Shown one piece after another: positions 8,057-18,565 of a stretch of 64,000 bases of DNA. How positions within the stretch are numbered: position 1 is the stretch's first letter; each line of letters starts with the position of its first letter. The translations under genes were made by a program, and so were the position numbers. Under the pieces are notes generated by a model. The model was not told the DNA's origin and ran no database searches. It saw only the letters and a list, made by a program, of their open reading frames with translations. Origin of the DNA: Dechloromonas denitrificans (GTDB taxonomy: Bacteria; Pseudomonadota; Gammaproteobacteria; Burkholderiales; Rhodocyclaceae); contig NZ_LODL01000035.1 in the NCBI RefSeq assembly GCF_001551835.1, positions 240,610 to 304,609 on the forward strand. The letters run 5' to 3'.

Positions 8057-10401
8057 CGATTTTCGAGGCGGCTGTAGTCGAGGATGGCCGCCTCGCGCGG
8101 GGCGATCCGCCGCCATTCGGCATGAATCGCATCGCTCAGTGGCCAGAAACGGGGATCTGTCCGGCGTACGCCGTAACGCTCGGTCAGGTGAACCAGGTCG
8201 GCCTCACGCTTCAAGCCGGCCACCAGATCGGCGAAATTTGCCAATTCGGAGGCGTCGACCGCATAGATCGCATTCGGATAGGCGCCAACGACGCCATCGA
8301 GCGCCAGCAACGTGTCTTCCTCGGGCAGGCGACGTTTCGACTCGCGGATGATTTCGGCAACATTGCTGTGGGCGCTGTTGCGGACCAATGAAACGAGATG
8401 CAGGCTGCGGTCAGCCCGACGCACGACCAGCAAGCTATTCTCCGGCATCACCGAAGCGGCGAGGCCGGCGACCGCCCCCAGGCGGCGCAAGTGGCCGACC
8501 TCCGGCCGGCTCCAGCCATTCGCCGCCCAGTCCAGACTGGCTTCGCGCACCGGCGCCATGCGTTGGAGCAGCGCGTGGTACAACTCGTCGAGGGGCTTGG
8601 CGCTGCGGAAACGCATGCCGCTTTCCTGCGAAAAATAGGCGGCAGCATCGGAAAAATAGCGACTATGAGCTCCGTTTCGGCCGCGATACCAGTGATCGAG
8701 CACCGGCTGACGGGCCTGCAGCGGCAGCAGGGTGAGGAAATTCAGTTCGCCTTCCATGCGCAGGAAATCCATGTACAGACGTGTAGCGACCTGATGGCCG
8801 AGGTTGCCGTAAACGTCGAAGCCGGCGACCAGCAGGTAATGCATCCGTTCCAACAGCGGATAGCCGAGCAACAGCGTCGTCTGCGGCTTTTCTCCGGCTA
8901 GGCCGCGCACGACGGAAGCACTGTCGAAATGGCGAAAAACGGTCAGCGCAGCATTCGGATTCCGGCCGTCGCCATTCCACAGATTATTTACGTGGGGCAG
9001 GAAGTCCTTGCTCGCCGACCGCTCCATCACCGTGCTCTTTGCCTCCAGATAGCGGTTTTCCAACGCTGCATAGTCGCGCCAGGCGAGCAGGCTGGCGGTA
9101 CTTTCGTGCTCGGCCGGCAAACGCAAGGCCGGCATCGCGGCATCGAGCATGGCGTCCATCAGACGGTTTTCCTTGCTGTCCGGATTGACGAATACCACCC
9201 AGAAATGATCGTTGATCACGTTCAGGGCGACCTGCCCCCGGCAGACCGGCCCTTTCATGAAGCCCATCAGCGTGAATTGCGCCTCGTCCAGCATGAAGCG
9301 GTAGCGCGCCTCAACCGGCAGGGTGCGGAAAGTCACGAAGGGGTTCGAGGCGATTTCCGGTGCGTAGCCGGGCAACTGCTCGACCCGGTAGTTCGCTGCC
9401 AGGAACCAGCCCCGCAATCGATTCAGGCGCGCCGCATCGAGTTTGAGCGGCATGTGCGTCTTGGCAACCGCCGTCGCCTCGAGCCTTTGCAGACGGTAAT
9501 AGACCCGCTCGACGTCCGGATCGTCATAAGGGCGGCGCGTCACCACCCGCTCAACCGGCAGGCCCGGCGGCGTTCGGCTACGCACCAGTTCAAAGAAGAC
9601 GCCGGGCAACTCGTCGAAGTAAAGATGACCGATATACCAGTGCTCGTAGATGTAACGGGCCGCCAGTTGCGCCTTCAGGCTGTCGCCATTGAGGAATTGC
9701 TCCCACTCGCCGGCCCGAGCCAGGACTGCCCCCGGCAACGGCTCGGGTGGCGTATAGGGCGCCCCGGCCTCCAGCCACTGGCTCAGCGTCGCATGCTCGG
9801 CTGCCGGCAAGGCCGGCAAGCCAAAGGGCATGCCGCGCTGCGGATGTTGCCGGGCATACGCGTCCATGCCCTCGGCCCGTACACAGACCTGCGTGCGATC
9901 GAGCGAAAAATCAAAATCCCGCTCCGCCAAGGCGCCGGCAGCCGGCCCGGGATTTTCCTGCTTCAAGCTGAGCAGACGGTGCATGACCCCGGCCGTACGA
10001 TTCGCTTCCGGCGTCGACTGCCGCTCATTGAGCACCGGGAAAAAGCCCATCTGGCGCCAGGCCGCCGTTGTCTGCGCATCCTGCCCAAGGCGGGTCGGCT
10101 GAGCGGCCAGCAGGCGCGTGCTGGAATAGACGATTTCGGGATTGGCACCGCGCGTCAGGCCGGCATAACTGGCCAGGTTCAACTGGCACGGCGCATCGTA
10201 ACAGGCGTGGCAACTGACGCAACGTTGATCGAGGAGCGGCCGGACATCCCGCCAGTAGTCGGGCGCCGGGCCGTTGGCCGTTACCGGCAAGCGGTCAAAG
10301 CGGGCCGGGTCGGCGATCCCGAAACGATCGTCAAGGTGCAGCGAAATCACTGTCGCGCAGGCGCTCAACAACAGAAAAAGGAGGGGAGCTAGTTTGCGCA
10401 T
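8053..10401 (-). CDS. cti: Fatty acid cis/trans isomerase (periplasmic, c-type heme)
   Basis: Cti converts cis to trans unsaturated acyl chains in membrane phospholipids, giving a quick drop in fluidity under solvent or heat stress. The 782-residue protein begins with a lipoprotein-type signal (LLFLLLSAC, predicted lipidated Cys14) and then has the heme c site CVSCH (C61, C64, H65), as in Pseudomonas Cti. The length fits the family (about 766). The ATG at 10401 is chosen for its signal peptide; the frame is open for 50 more codons upstream, but these pass through a GCCAT repeat and are not protein-like. A lipid anchor, if real, differs from a freely soluble form. Confidence 0.9.
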   Translation of the reverse strand: MRKLAPLLFLLLSACATVISLHLDDRFGIADPARFDRLPVTANGPAPDYWRDVRPLLDQRCVSCHACYDAPCQLNLASYAGLTRGANPEIVYSSTRLLAAQPTRLGQDAQTTAAWRQMGFFPVLNERQSTPEANRTAGVMHRLLSLKQENPGPAAGALAERDFDFSLDRTQVCVRAEGMDAYARQHPQRGMPFGLPALPAAEHATLSQWLEAGAPYTPPEPLPGAVLARAGEWEQFLNGDSLKAQLAARYIYEHWYIGHLYFDELPGVFFELVRSRTPPGLPVERVVTRRPYDDPDVERVYYRLQRLEATAVAKTHMPLKLDAARLNRLRGWFLAANYRVEQLPGYAPEIASNPFVTFRTLPVEARYRFMLDEAQFTLMGFMKGPVCRGQVALNVINDHFWVVFVNPDSKENRLMDAMLDAAMPALRLPAEHESTASLLAWRDYAALENRYLEAKSTVMERSASKDFLPHVNNLWNGDGRNPNAALTVFRHFDSASVVRGLAGEKPQTTLLLGYPLLERMHYLLVAGFDVYGNLGHQVATRLYMDFLRMEGELNFLTLLPLQARQPVLDHWYRGRNGAHSRYFSDAAAYFSQESGMRFRSAKPLDELYHALLQRMAPVREASLDWAANGWSRPEVGHLRRLGAVAGLAASVMPENSLLVVRRADRSLHLVSLVRNSAHSNVAEIIRESKRRLPEEDTLLALDGVVGAYPNAIYAVDASELANFADLVAGLKREADLVHLTERYGVRRTDPRFWPLSDAIHAEWRRIAPREAAILDYSRLENR

Positions 10402-10494
10402 CGCTTGACCTTCGGAGCCACTGGCAGCTGGCGACAGGCATCCCGCCCGATGCCGGAAATAGAGAATGGCGGGGAGAATACCCGAGGCCGGCAC

Positions 10495-10518
10495 GCCATG
10501 CCATGCCATGCCATGCCA
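10495..10518. repeat. GCCAT pentanucleotide tandem repeat
   Basis: Four copies of GCCAT plus a partial GCCA lie between cti and rsmJ, about 95 bases upstream of the cti start. Such short repeats can change in copy number by slippage; a regulatory effect is not shown. Confidence 0.8.
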
Positions 10519-10555
10519 CAGCGCACAGATAGCACCGTCTGCGCGGCGCAACGAT

Positions 10556-11344
10556 CTAGTCGGCCTTGGCCTTCAGTGTTTTTTTCGGGTAAATGTCGAA
10601 GCGACTCGATTTGCCTTCGAGCGCATAGCCTGGCTGCACCCCGGCAATGGTCGGCGCCTTGCGCGGCCGCTTGACCACCACCCGGTGCGTCGCCAGCGCC
10701 AAGGCGGCCGCCAGCAGGGCCGGCGCATCATCATCGGCACCGGCCAGGGGGCGAAACAGGCGCATTTCCTTTTTCACCAGCGCGCTCTTGTCGCGATGGG
10801 GAAACATCGGGTCGAGATAGATGACTTGCGGCGCTTCGTCCGGCCAGGCTTGCATCAGCTCAATGGCATTGCCGAAGCGCAAACGCATCCGATCGACAAT
10901 CGGGGCGACCTCGGGGTCGGCCATGGCCCGCCCCAGACCATCCTCCAGCAGGGCGGCAATCACCGGCTGGCGTTCAATCAGCATGACCGAACAACCAAGC
11001 TCGGCCAGCACGAAGGCGTCGCGGGCGAGACCGGCGGTGGCATCGAGGACGAGCGGCCGCACGCCGGGCTGGATACCGACCGCCTTGGCGATCATCTGGC
11101 CGCTGCCGCCACCAAACAGGCGACGGTGCGCCACCGCTCCCTCGACAAAGTCGACCCGCACCGGCCCCGGCGCATTCGGCCCCAGTTCGACAAACTGCAG
11201 GCCTTCGTTGCCCAATTGCACGGCAAAATCAGCCTCGCCCGTCAGCGGCAAATGCAAACGCGCTGCCCAGCCAGCCGCCGCAGCCTCAAAGGCAGGCTCC
11301 AGCGCTTCAACGCGGATAATGGCTGGCAGGGAGTCGTTGCTCAT
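10556..11344 (-). CDS. rsmJ: 16S rRNA (guanine1516-N2)-methyltransferase
   Basis: SAM-dependent methyltransferase of 262 residues that modifies G1516 of 16S rRNA. The RsmJ features are visible: the segment [17 protein letters not shown], the SAM-binding [15 protein letters not shown], and the catalytic YLDPMFPHR loop (DPxF type of N2-guanine methyltransferases). The start at 11344 is chosen because the nine residues upstream in frame come from the tRNA terminator. It lies downstream of tRNA-Phe on the same strand. Confidence 0.92.
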   Translation of the reverse strand: MSNDSLPAIIRVEALEPAFEAAAAGWAARLHLPLTGEADFAVQLGNEGLQFVELGPNAPGPVRVDFVEGAVAHRRLFGGGSGQMIAKAVGIQPGVRPLVLDATAGLARDAFVLAELGCSVMLIERQPVIAALLEDGLGRAMADPEVAPIVDRMRLRFGNAIELMQAWPDEAPQVIYLDPMFPHRDKSALVKKEMRLFRPLAGADDDAPALLAAALALATHRVVVKRPRKAPTIAGVQPGYALEGKSSRFDIYPKKTLKAKAD

Positions 11345-11360
11345 CGGGTACCCCAAAAGC

Positions 11361-11392
11361 AAAAAAGCCAACCATTACTGGTTGGCTTTTTC
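11361..11392 (-). terminator. Intrinsic terminator after tRNA-Phe
   Basis: AAAAAGCCAACCA pairs with TGGTTGGCTTTTT around a four-base loop. On the minus strand it follows tRNA-Phe and ends in a T tract, and it sits just before the rsmJ start. Confidence 0.85.
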
Positions 11393-11415
11393 TTCCTTGC
11401 GAACAAGGATAATTC

Positions 11416-11491
11416 TGGTGGCCAATCGCGGAATCGAACCACGGACACGCGGATTTTCAATCCGCTGCTCTACCAACTGAGCTAATTGGCC
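11416..11491 (-). tRNA. tRNA-Phe (GAA)
   Basis: A 76-base cloverleaf on the minus strand. The acceptor stem is GGCCAAT/ATTGGCC with discriminator A and an encoded CCA. The anticodon loop TTGAAAA sits on a GCGGA/TCCGC stem, and GGTTCGATTCC forms the T arm. The anticodon GAA gives phenylalanine. Confidence 0.96.
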
Positions 11492-11576
11492 AAAACGAGC
11501 GCGCATTATAGCGATGAGAATCAGTGCTGGCAAGACAATTCAGCATTCGATGCAAAAAAAGCTCGCCCTACCCCAA

Positions 11577-13061
11577 TCAGGTGCCAATCGGCGGCGACTG
11601 ACGATAGAGCTCCGAAAAATCGTCGGGCTCCGGCGGCGGCGGCGGTGGCGCCTGCCAGGCCGCAAAGACCACCCGTGCCACGGCGCCCCGGCCCTGCGGA
11701 TTGGGCCGCAAACTGGCACGCGAACCGTGCTGCATGGCGATTTCCTGAACGATGGCCAGGCCCAGCCCGCTGCCCTCGGTCATCGCATCATCGACCCGGT
11801 AAAAGCGCTCGAAAACCAGTTCCGCCTGCTCTTCGCTAATCCCGATACCGTCATCCTCGACTTCCAGAACCACGCTAACCTGATTGTTCAGGATACGACA
11901 GGTGACATGGCCGCCCCCAGGCGTATAGCGCAGCGCGTTGTCGATCAGGTTCTTGGCCATTTCGCGCAGCAGGAAGGCATTGCCCATGATCATCGCGTCG
12001 CCTTCCGCTTCGTAGCCGAGATCGATGCCCTTGTCGATGGCGACCATAACCCAGTCCTCGACCACCTCGCGAATCAGGGCGGCGAGATCGAGCGGCTCAT
12101 GCCGTTGCTGGGCCGGCTCCCCCCCTTCGGTGCGGGCCAGGGTGAGTAGCTGATTGACCAGGCGCCCGGCCCGATCGACCCCGACCGCGATCTGGCGCAG
12201 GGCATGGCGCAACGCCTCCGGATCAGTTTCGCGGATGGCGAACTGGGCCTGGGTTTTCAGGCCAGTCAGCGGCGTGCGCATCTGGTGCGCAGCATCGGCG
12301 ACGAAACGCTGTTGTGCCTCGACGTTTTTCTTCATGCGTTCCAGCATGGCGTTGAAGGCTTCGACCAGCGGCTCCAGTTCTTCCGGCACGCGACGAGTGG
12401 CAATCGGCGACAAGTCGGCCGGTTCGCGCGCCTCGATGGTTTGGCGCAGCCGGGTCAGGGGCCGCAGCCCCCGCGAAAGACCAAACCAGACCAGCATGAC
12501 GGCCAGCGGAATGATCACGAACTGCGGCAGGATGACGCTGGCGACGATCTTGTTGGCCAGTTGGGTCCGCTTCTCGGTCGTTTCGGCGACTTCGACGACA
12601 ATCCAGCGCTCACGCGGCAAGGTCGGGTCGGCCAGCCAAGTATAGGCAAAGCGCAGATCCTGGCCGTTGTATTCGGCGTCCCGCAGATAGATTTCCCCGG
12701 ACAGCGAGGCGTCGCCGGGCAGTTCGCTGGGCATCGGCAGTTCCTTGTCGCCGGCGAGCAACTTGCCATCCTGGGTGACGACGTGAAAGTACACGCTATC
12801 GGTCTCATCGGCCCGCAGCAAGGCCCGGGCCGAGGCCGGCAAGGTCAGCACCGGCTTGCCACCGACCAGCTTGACCTGGCGGGCGATGGCCGCGACATGC
12901 TCGCGCAGGGCCTGATCGTAGGGAAAATTGGCGACGTTGTTGGCGAAGTAATGGGTAAAGGCGATGCTCAGCGGCCAGACAAAAAGCAGGGGGGCCAGCA
13001 TCCAGTCGAGAATCTCGCCAAATAGCGAGCGCTCGGTATCGGAACCAGGCGTCGTTGCCAA
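11577..13061 (-). CDS. Sensor histidine kinase (TctE/QseC-like)
   Basis: Membrane histidine kinase of 494 residues. A transmembrane segment lies at about 21-40 and a second at about 172-196, bracketing a periplasmic sensor region. HAMP-like linker, HisKA domain with phospho-accepting H259 in DAAHQMRTPLTGLK, and HATPase (N box NLIDNALRYTP, G1 DDGIGI, GSGLGLAIV) follow. The start appears to be TTG at 13061, right after the stop of the response regulator gene (TAA then TTG) with AGGG about 7 bases upstream, so the two are translationally coupled. The architecture matches TctE-type sensors, many of which serve organic acid uptake; this fits the neighbouring acetate permease. Confidence 0.9.
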   Translation of the reverse strand: MATTPGSDTERSLFGEILDWMLAPLLFVWPLSIAFTHYFANNVANFPYDQALREHVAAIARQVKLVGGKPVLTLPASARALLRADETDSVYFHVVTQDGKLLAGDKELPMPSELPGDASLSGEIYLRDAEYNGQDLRFAYTWLADPTLPRERWIVVEVAETTEKRTQLANKIVASVILPQFVIIPLAVMLVWFGLSRGLRPLTRLRQTIEAREPADLSPIATRRVPEELEPLVEAFNAMLERMKKNVEAQQRFVADAAHQMRTPLTGLKTQAQFAIRETDPEALRHALRQIAVGVDRAGRLVNQLLTLARTEGGEPAQQRHEPLDLAALIREVVEDWVMVAIDKGIDLGYEAEGDAMIMGNAFLLREMAKNLIDNALRYTPGGGHVTCRILNNQVSVVLEVEDDGIGISEEQAELVFERFYRVDDAMTEGSGLGLAIVQEIAMQHGSRASLRPNPQGRGAVARVVFAAWQAPPPPPPEPDDFSELYRQSPPIGT

Positions 13062-13733
13062 TTACTCGCCCTGCGGACGTTCGAGGCAATAGCCCAGGCC
13101 GCGCACGGTAGCGATCTTGACGCCACCGGGTTCGAGCTTCTTGCGCAGACGATGGACGTAGACCTCGATGGCGTTGTGGCTGACTTCCTCGCCCCAGCCG
13201 CACAAATGATCGACCAGCTGGTCCTTGCTGACCAGGCGGCCCATCCGCGTCAACAGCACCTCCAGCAAGCCGATTTCCCGCGCCGAAAGTTCAAGCGAGT
13301 GACCCTGGATCTGGGCGACGCGCCCAACCTGGTCATAGCTCAGCAAACCACACTGGATGGTCGGCGTCGTGCCGGCCGAGCGGCGGGTCAAGGCCCGCAC
13401 CCGGGCCTCCAGTTCGGCCAGTTCGAAGGGCTTGACCATATAGTCGTCAGCCCCCAGATCGAGCCCCTTGACGCGGTCGCCCGTGCCATCAAGCGCCGTC
13501 AGGATCAGCACCGGCAACTGCGAGTGGCGGGCCCGCAAACGCTTGAGCACCTCGAGACCGGAGAGCTTGGGCAAACCAAGGTCGAGAATCAGCAGATCGT
13601 AGGAAACCGTCATCAGCGCCGTTTCGGCCTCCAGGCCATTCGGCGCCCAATCGACGGCATAGCCCCCCTGGCGCAACGAACGGGCGAGCCCGTCGGCAAT
13701 GATCGCGTCGTCTTCAGCAATAAGAATGCGCAT
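13062..13733 (-). CDS. OmpR-family response regulator (TctD/QseB-like)
   Basis: A response regulator of 223 residues: receiver domain with the acidic pair E7/D8/D9, phosphorylated D51 in LILDLGLPK, T in LILTALD and K in VKPFEL, then a winged-helix DNA-binding domain (LSAREIGLLEVLLTRMGRLVSKDQL, VYVHRLRKKL). It is cotranscribed with the kinase after it. Directly upstream there is a CTTAC-N6-CTTAC repeat, the spacing used by QseB/PmrA-type regulators, suggesting autoregulation. Confidence 0.92.
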   Translation of the reverse strand: MRILIAEDDAIIADGLARSLRQGGYAVDWAPNGLEAETALMTVSYDLLILDLGLPKLSGLEVLKRLRARHSQLPVLILTALDGTGDRVKGLDLGADDYMVKPFELAELEARVRALTRRSAGTTPTIQCGLLSYDQVGRVAQIQGHSLELSAREIGLLEVLLTRMGRLVSKDQLVDHLCGWGEEVSHNAIEVYVHRLRKKLEPGGVKIATVRGLGYCLERPQGE

Positions 13734-13756
13734 TTATACGTTTGGCCTATGCTGGC

Positions 13757-13772
13757 GTAAGATTTTTGTAAG
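13757..13772 (-). promoter_or_regulatory. CTTAC-N6-CTTAC direct repeat upstream of the response regulator
   Basis: Read on the minus strand, two CTTAC half-sites are spaced 11 bp apart, ending about 24 bases before the response regulator ATG. OmpR-family regulators of the QseB/PmrA type bind such direct repeats. The same arrangement occurs upstream of yjcH-actP. Confidence 0.5.
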
Positions 13773-13810
13773 CCTGTCGCATTATTCTGCGCGGGCTGTT
13801 CTCCTTTTAT

Positions 13811-13888
13811 GGTCTTTGGAGTCTGCGGTTACACCGCGACTCAGGGGGTCGCCCGATCCTGCACTGGGCAACCCCCTACCGTTTTTTT
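13811..13888 (+). ncRNA. Candidate small RNA with its own intrinsic terminator
   Basis: Two adjacent hairpins are seen: GAGTC-T-GCGG pairing with CCGC-GACTC (13819-13842), then AGGGGG..GCCC pairing with GGGC..CCCCCT (13843-13877), followed by a run of seven T at 13882-13888. The flanking genes on both sides are on the minus strand, so this plus-strand terminator belongs to no known gene. No clear promoter or known family was recognised; the true 5' end is unknown. Confidence 0.35.
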
Positions 13889-14009
13889 CCCCTAAAGCCC
13901 GACAAGTCTAACAAATAAACTGCCCTGCAATTTTTGCAGTGCACCAGCACGTCCGCATTTGCAGACGAGCTCTGCGGTCGACTGCTTTTTCGACGCAAAA
14001 ATCAGGACG

Positions 14010-14040
14010 AAAAAAAGCCCGGGTCGAAACCCGGGCTTTT
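14010..14040 (-). terminator. Intrinsic terminator after actP
   Basis: AAAAGCCCGGG (14013-14023) pairs with CCCGGGCTTTT (14030-14040). Read on the minus strand the stem ends in a run of T, about 20 bases after the actP stop. Confidence 0.9.
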
Positions 14041-14061
14041 GCTTGACGGTGTTCTGTCGGC

Positions 14062-15747
14062 TTAGTGCGAAGAGGCGGTCGAAGCACCCAGACCGGTTTC
14101 CGAACGAATCAGCTGATCCGGGAACAGGGCACGTTCCTTCTTCGCCTGCTCGGAGTTGTCCAGGATGGAAACGAGCCAGATCGTGAAGAAGGCAAGCGAC
14201 ATCGAGAAGATAGCCGGCGACGAGTACGGGAACGGTGCGGAGCCCTTCGGGTTACCCAGCACAGCTTCCCAGACGTTGGCGGACATCACGGTCAGGGCAA
14301 CGGCGGCGATCAGGCCGACGAAACCACCAACAGTTGCACCGCGGGTCGTGCAGTTCTTCCACAGAACGGACATGAAGAGAACCGGGAAGTTGGCGGAACA
14401 GGCGATGGCGAAAGCCAGCATGACCATGTAAGCGACGTTTTCCTTTTCGAACAGGATGCCCAGAACCACAGCCAGGATGCCGAGGCAGATGGTGGTGATC
14501 TTGGAAACGCGCAGTTCGTCTTCGGAAGTTGCCTGGCCCTTCTTGAACACGGTGGCGTACAAGTCGTGCGACACGGCGGAGGCGCCGGACAGGGTCAAAC
14601 CAGCCACCACAGCGAGGATGGTTGCGAAAGCCACGGCCGAGATGAAGCCGAGGAACAGGTCACCGCCAACTGCCTTGGAGAGATGCACAGCAGCCATGTT
14701 GCCGCCGCCCTTCAGGCCCTTGGCAATTTCGCCGCCGACGTAGAAGTCGCCCGGATTCTGCACCAGGTTAACAATGGCGCCGAAGCCGATGATGAAGGTC
14801 AGGATGTAGAAGTAGCCGATCCAGGTGGTTGCCCAGGCAACCGACTTGCGGGCTTCCTTGGCGGACGGCACGGTGAAGAAGCGCATCAGGATGTGCGGCA
14901 GGCCAGCCGTACCGAACATCAGGGCCATACCGACCGAGATCGCGGAAATCGGATCCTTGATCAGGGCGCCCGGCGACATGATGGCGTCGTGCTTGGAGTG
15001 AACTTCAACGGCCTTGGCGAACAGCGCTTCCGGGCTAAAACCGAACTGCAGCAGCACGGAGACGGCCATGAAGGTCGCACCGGTCAGCAGCATGACGGCC
15101 TTGATGATCTGCACCCAGGTGGTGGCGGTCATGCCGCCGAACAGCACGTACATCATCATGATGATGCCAACCATGATCACGGCGTAGGTGTATTCCAGAC
15201 CGAAGAGCACCTTGATCAGCTGACCAGCACCGACCATCTGCGCAATCATGTAGAAGGCGACGACGACCAGGGAGCCGGTAGCGGCAAAGGAACGAACCGG
15301 GGTCTGGGCGAAACGGTAGGCAGCCACGTCGGCAAACGTGAACTTGCCGAGGTTGCGCAGACGCTCAGCCATCAGGAAGGTGATGATCGGCCAGCCGACC
15401 AGCCAGCCGATCGAGAAGATCAGGCCGTCGAAGCCGTTGGCGAAGACCAGGCCCGAAATACCGAGGAAGGATGCGGCGGACATGTAGTCGCCGGCAATGG
15501 CCAGACCATTCTGGAAGCCGGTGATACCGCCGCCGGCCGTGTAGAAGTCAGCTGCCGTCTTGGTCTTGCCGGCTGCCCACTTGGTGATGTAAAGCGTGAA
15601 ACCGACGAAGGCGCCGAACATGGCGATCGCGGTCCAGTTGGTTGCCTGCTTGGTCGTGTTGCCGAGATCGGCACCGGCCGCCATGGCTGCACCGGCAGCC
15701 AGCAGAGCGACGAGGCCGCTCAGGATGTACTTGGTGTTGGTTTTCAC
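14062..15747 (-). CDS. actP: Cation/acetate symporter ActP
   Basis: Sodium:solute symporter-family permease of 561 residues that imports acetate and similar short acids with a cation. It has an N-terminal signal-like segment ending near AAMAAG, then about 13 membrane segments. Family motifs include [17 protein letters not shown] and the conserved [13 protein letters not shown]. The start overlaps the yjcH stop by four bases, the usual yjcH-actP coupling. The adjacent two-component system probably controls it, since both promoter regions share a CTTAC repeat. Confidence 0.95.
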   Translation of the reverse strand: MKTNTKYILSGLVALLAAGAAMAAGADLGNTTKQATNWTAIAMFGAFVGFTLYITKWAAGKTKTAADFYTAGGGITGFQNGLAIAGDYMSAASFLGISGLVFANGFDGLIFSIGWLVGWPIITFLMAERLRNLGKFTFADVAAYRFAQTPVRSFAATGSLVVVAFYMIAQMVGAGQLIKVLFGLEYTYAVIMVGIIMMMYVLFGGMTATTWVQIIKAVMLLTGATFMAVSVLLQFGFSPEALFAKAVEVHSKHDAIMSPGALIKDPISAISVGMALMFGTAGLPHILMRFFTVPSAKEARKSVAWATTWIGYFYILTFIIGFGAIVNLVQNPGDFYVGGEIAKGLKGGGNMAAVHLSKAVGGDLFLGFISAVAFATILAVVAGLTLSGASAVSHDLYATVFKKGQATSEDELRVSKITTICLGILAVVLGILFEKENVAYMVMLAFAIACSANFPVLFMSVLWKNCTTRGATVGGFVGLIAAVALTVMSANVWEAVLGNPKGSAPFPYSSPAIFSMSLAFFTIWLVSILDNSEQAKKERALFPDQLIRSETGLGASTASSH

Positions 15748-16061
15748 TTACCGGCCTCCTTCAGCACTTGGGCGGCTTCGGCGTCAAACTCCGTATTGGC
15801 GCGACGCACGTAGATAACGGTGATGATGATGGTGAAGACGATGACCCCCAGGCCCATCGGGATACCAATGGAAGTGACCATGCCGGCGCCCATCTTGGTC
15901 GCCAGCCATTCCTTGTTGAAAGCGATCAGCAGGATGTAGCCGTAGTACACGATCATCATGAGCGCTGTCATGATGAAGGCGTATGAATTACGCTTCGCAA
16001 TCAGAGACTGGAACTTGGGATTGTTCCGAATCTGCGCGTAGCTGTCTGTGTGTTGTGACAT
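15744..16061 (-). CDS. yjcH: DUF485 inner membrane protein YjcH
   Basis: A 105-residue protein with two membrane segments (about 28-50 and 60-85), the DUF485 pattern found with ActP in most proteobacteria. It is first in the yjcH-actP operon and may aid the permease; its exact role is unknown. GAGGAGC lies 7 bases before the ATG. Confidence 0.93.
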   Translation of the reverse strand: MSQHTDSYAQIRNNPKFQSLIAKRNSYAFIMTALMMIVYYGYILLIAFNKEWLATKMGAGMVTSIGIPMGLGVIVFTIIITVIYVRRANTEFDAEAAQVLKEAGK

Positions 16062-16127
16062 CGATTTGCTCCTCAGACTTAGTGATTATTAGAGGCATTG
16101 CTGCGGAGCGTAATTTAGGCGGGGCTA

Positions 16128-16153
16128 CTTACAGCCAACTTACAGCGCGTAAG
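16128..16153 (+). promoter_or_regulatory. CTTAC-N6-CTTAC repeat with inverted GTAAG upstream of yjcH
   Basis: CTTAC at 16128-16132 and 16139-16143 form an 11-bp-spaced direct repeat, and an inverted half-site GTAAG follows at 16149-16153. It is about 70-90 bases before the yjcH start. The motif matches the one in front of the nearby response regulator gene and is a candidate activator site for acetate uptake. Confidence 0.5.
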
Positions 16154-16223
16154 CGATTTCGAAATAGTTAATTCATTTAACGACACGCACCAAAAACCCT
16201 TGATATTTCAGGCCAAGCGCCAA

Positions 16224-16252
16224 GAAAAAGCCCCGCACAAGGCGGGGCTTTC
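16224..16252 (-). terminator. Intrinsic terminator after groEL
   Basis: AAGCCCCGC pairs with GCGGGGCTT around a five-base loop; on the minus strand it runs into TTTTTC. It closes the groES-groEL operon. Confidence 0.88.
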
Positions 16253-16278
16253 GGTGAGCGTAGAGGCTCAGCAGGACA

Positions 16279-17931
<1,653 letters not shown>

Positions 17932-17978
17932 TTAATAGCTCCTGAAATTTGATCTGTTTGGAACGTCGACCGCGGCAA

Positions 17979-18269
17979 TTAAGCCTGCAGGACACCCATG
18001 ATGTCTTCTTCACGCATGACCAGGACTTCCTGGCCATCGACCTTGACGGCCTGGCCGGCGTACTTGCCGAACAGAACGCGGTCACCCACCTTGACGTCCA
18101 GGGCGATCTGCTTGCCGTTGTCGTCACGCTTGCCCGGGCCAACGGCCAGGACTTCGCCCTGATCCGGCTTTTCGCCAGCGGAATCAGGAATGACGATGCC
18201 GGAAGCGGTGGTGCGTTCGGCTTCAACGCGCTTGACGATCACACGGTCGTGCAAAGGACGGATATTCAT
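17979..18269 (-). CDS. groES: Co-chaperonin GroES
   Basis: A 96-residue Gro[20 protein letters not shown] at the start and the mobile-loop region [19 protein letters not shown]. It caps the GroEL ring. The gene begins a heat-shock operon with a CIRCE operator and a sigma-32-like -35 box upstream. GAGGAG precedes the ATG. Confidence 0.98.
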   Translation of the reverse strand: MNIRPLHDRVIVKRVEAERTTASGIVIPDSAGEKPDQGEVLAVGPGKRDDNGKQIALDVKVGDRVLFGKYAGQAVKVDGQEVLVMREEDIMGVLQA

Positions 18270-18348
18270 AAAGCTAACTCCTCGTGGTTCACAGAGATGA
18301 AATTGGCCGGCACACCCAACGGGTTCCCGGGAACGGAGCGGGCGACTG

Positions 18349-18375
18349 TTAGCACTCGCATCCGGTGAGTGCTAA
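18349..18375 (-). promoter_or_regulatory. CIRCE operator (HrcA site)
   Basis: TTAGCACTC-N9-GAGTGCTAA is a perfect match to the CIRCE inverted repeat bound by the HrcA repressor. It lies 80-106 bases upstream of groES, at the likely transcription start. Confidence 0.97.
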
Positions 18376-18405
18376 ATAATAAGGTCGCCCCCCCGCTATT
18401 TCAAG
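18376..18405 (-). promoter_or_regulatory. Sigma-32-like promoter of groES-groEL
   Basis: On the minus strand, CTTGAAA (18399-18405) matches the heat-shock -35 box, and CTTATTAT (18376-18383) lies 15 bases further, a partial match to CCCCATNT. The CIRCE element begins right after it, which suggests control by both sigma-32 and HrcA. Confidence 0.55.
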
Positions 18406-18565
18406 GGCCGATCCTGAAATTTTCTTTCGCGCCAGCAGCCGTCCCCTCTCGGGCCACCAAAACAGTTCCTTACAAGCTCAGCCCGGCGAAGCTTCCGGTA
18501 GAGTTTTTGCATAGAATTAATCTTGGCAATATCGACAAGGTCACGACTTTAGTCATAATTCGCGC

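Larger units (their letters stand above)
13734..14061. other. Intergenic region between response regulator and actP
   Basis: About 330 bases without a protein gene. It holds the regulator's upstream CTTAC repeat, an orphan plus-strand hairpin pair with a terminator (possible small RNA), a CTGCAA-TTT-TTGCAG palindrome near 13924-13938, and the actP terminator. Confidence 0.6.

Noticed and set aside
8070..8097. GAGGCGGC/GCCGCCTC inverted repeat at the terC-cti junction as a terminator.
   Set aside because: It lies inside the cti coding end and has no T tract; it may be chance in GC-rich coding DNA.
8929..10392. A 487-codon frame antisense to cti.
   Set aside because: Covers the coding strand of a recognisable heme protein; composition is Arg/Gln/His-rich, as expected for a shadow frame.
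14065..15813. A 582-codon open frame antisense to actP.
   Set aside because: It is the mirror of a clear permease gene in GC-rich DNA; its sequence is Gly/Asp/His-rich with no domains.
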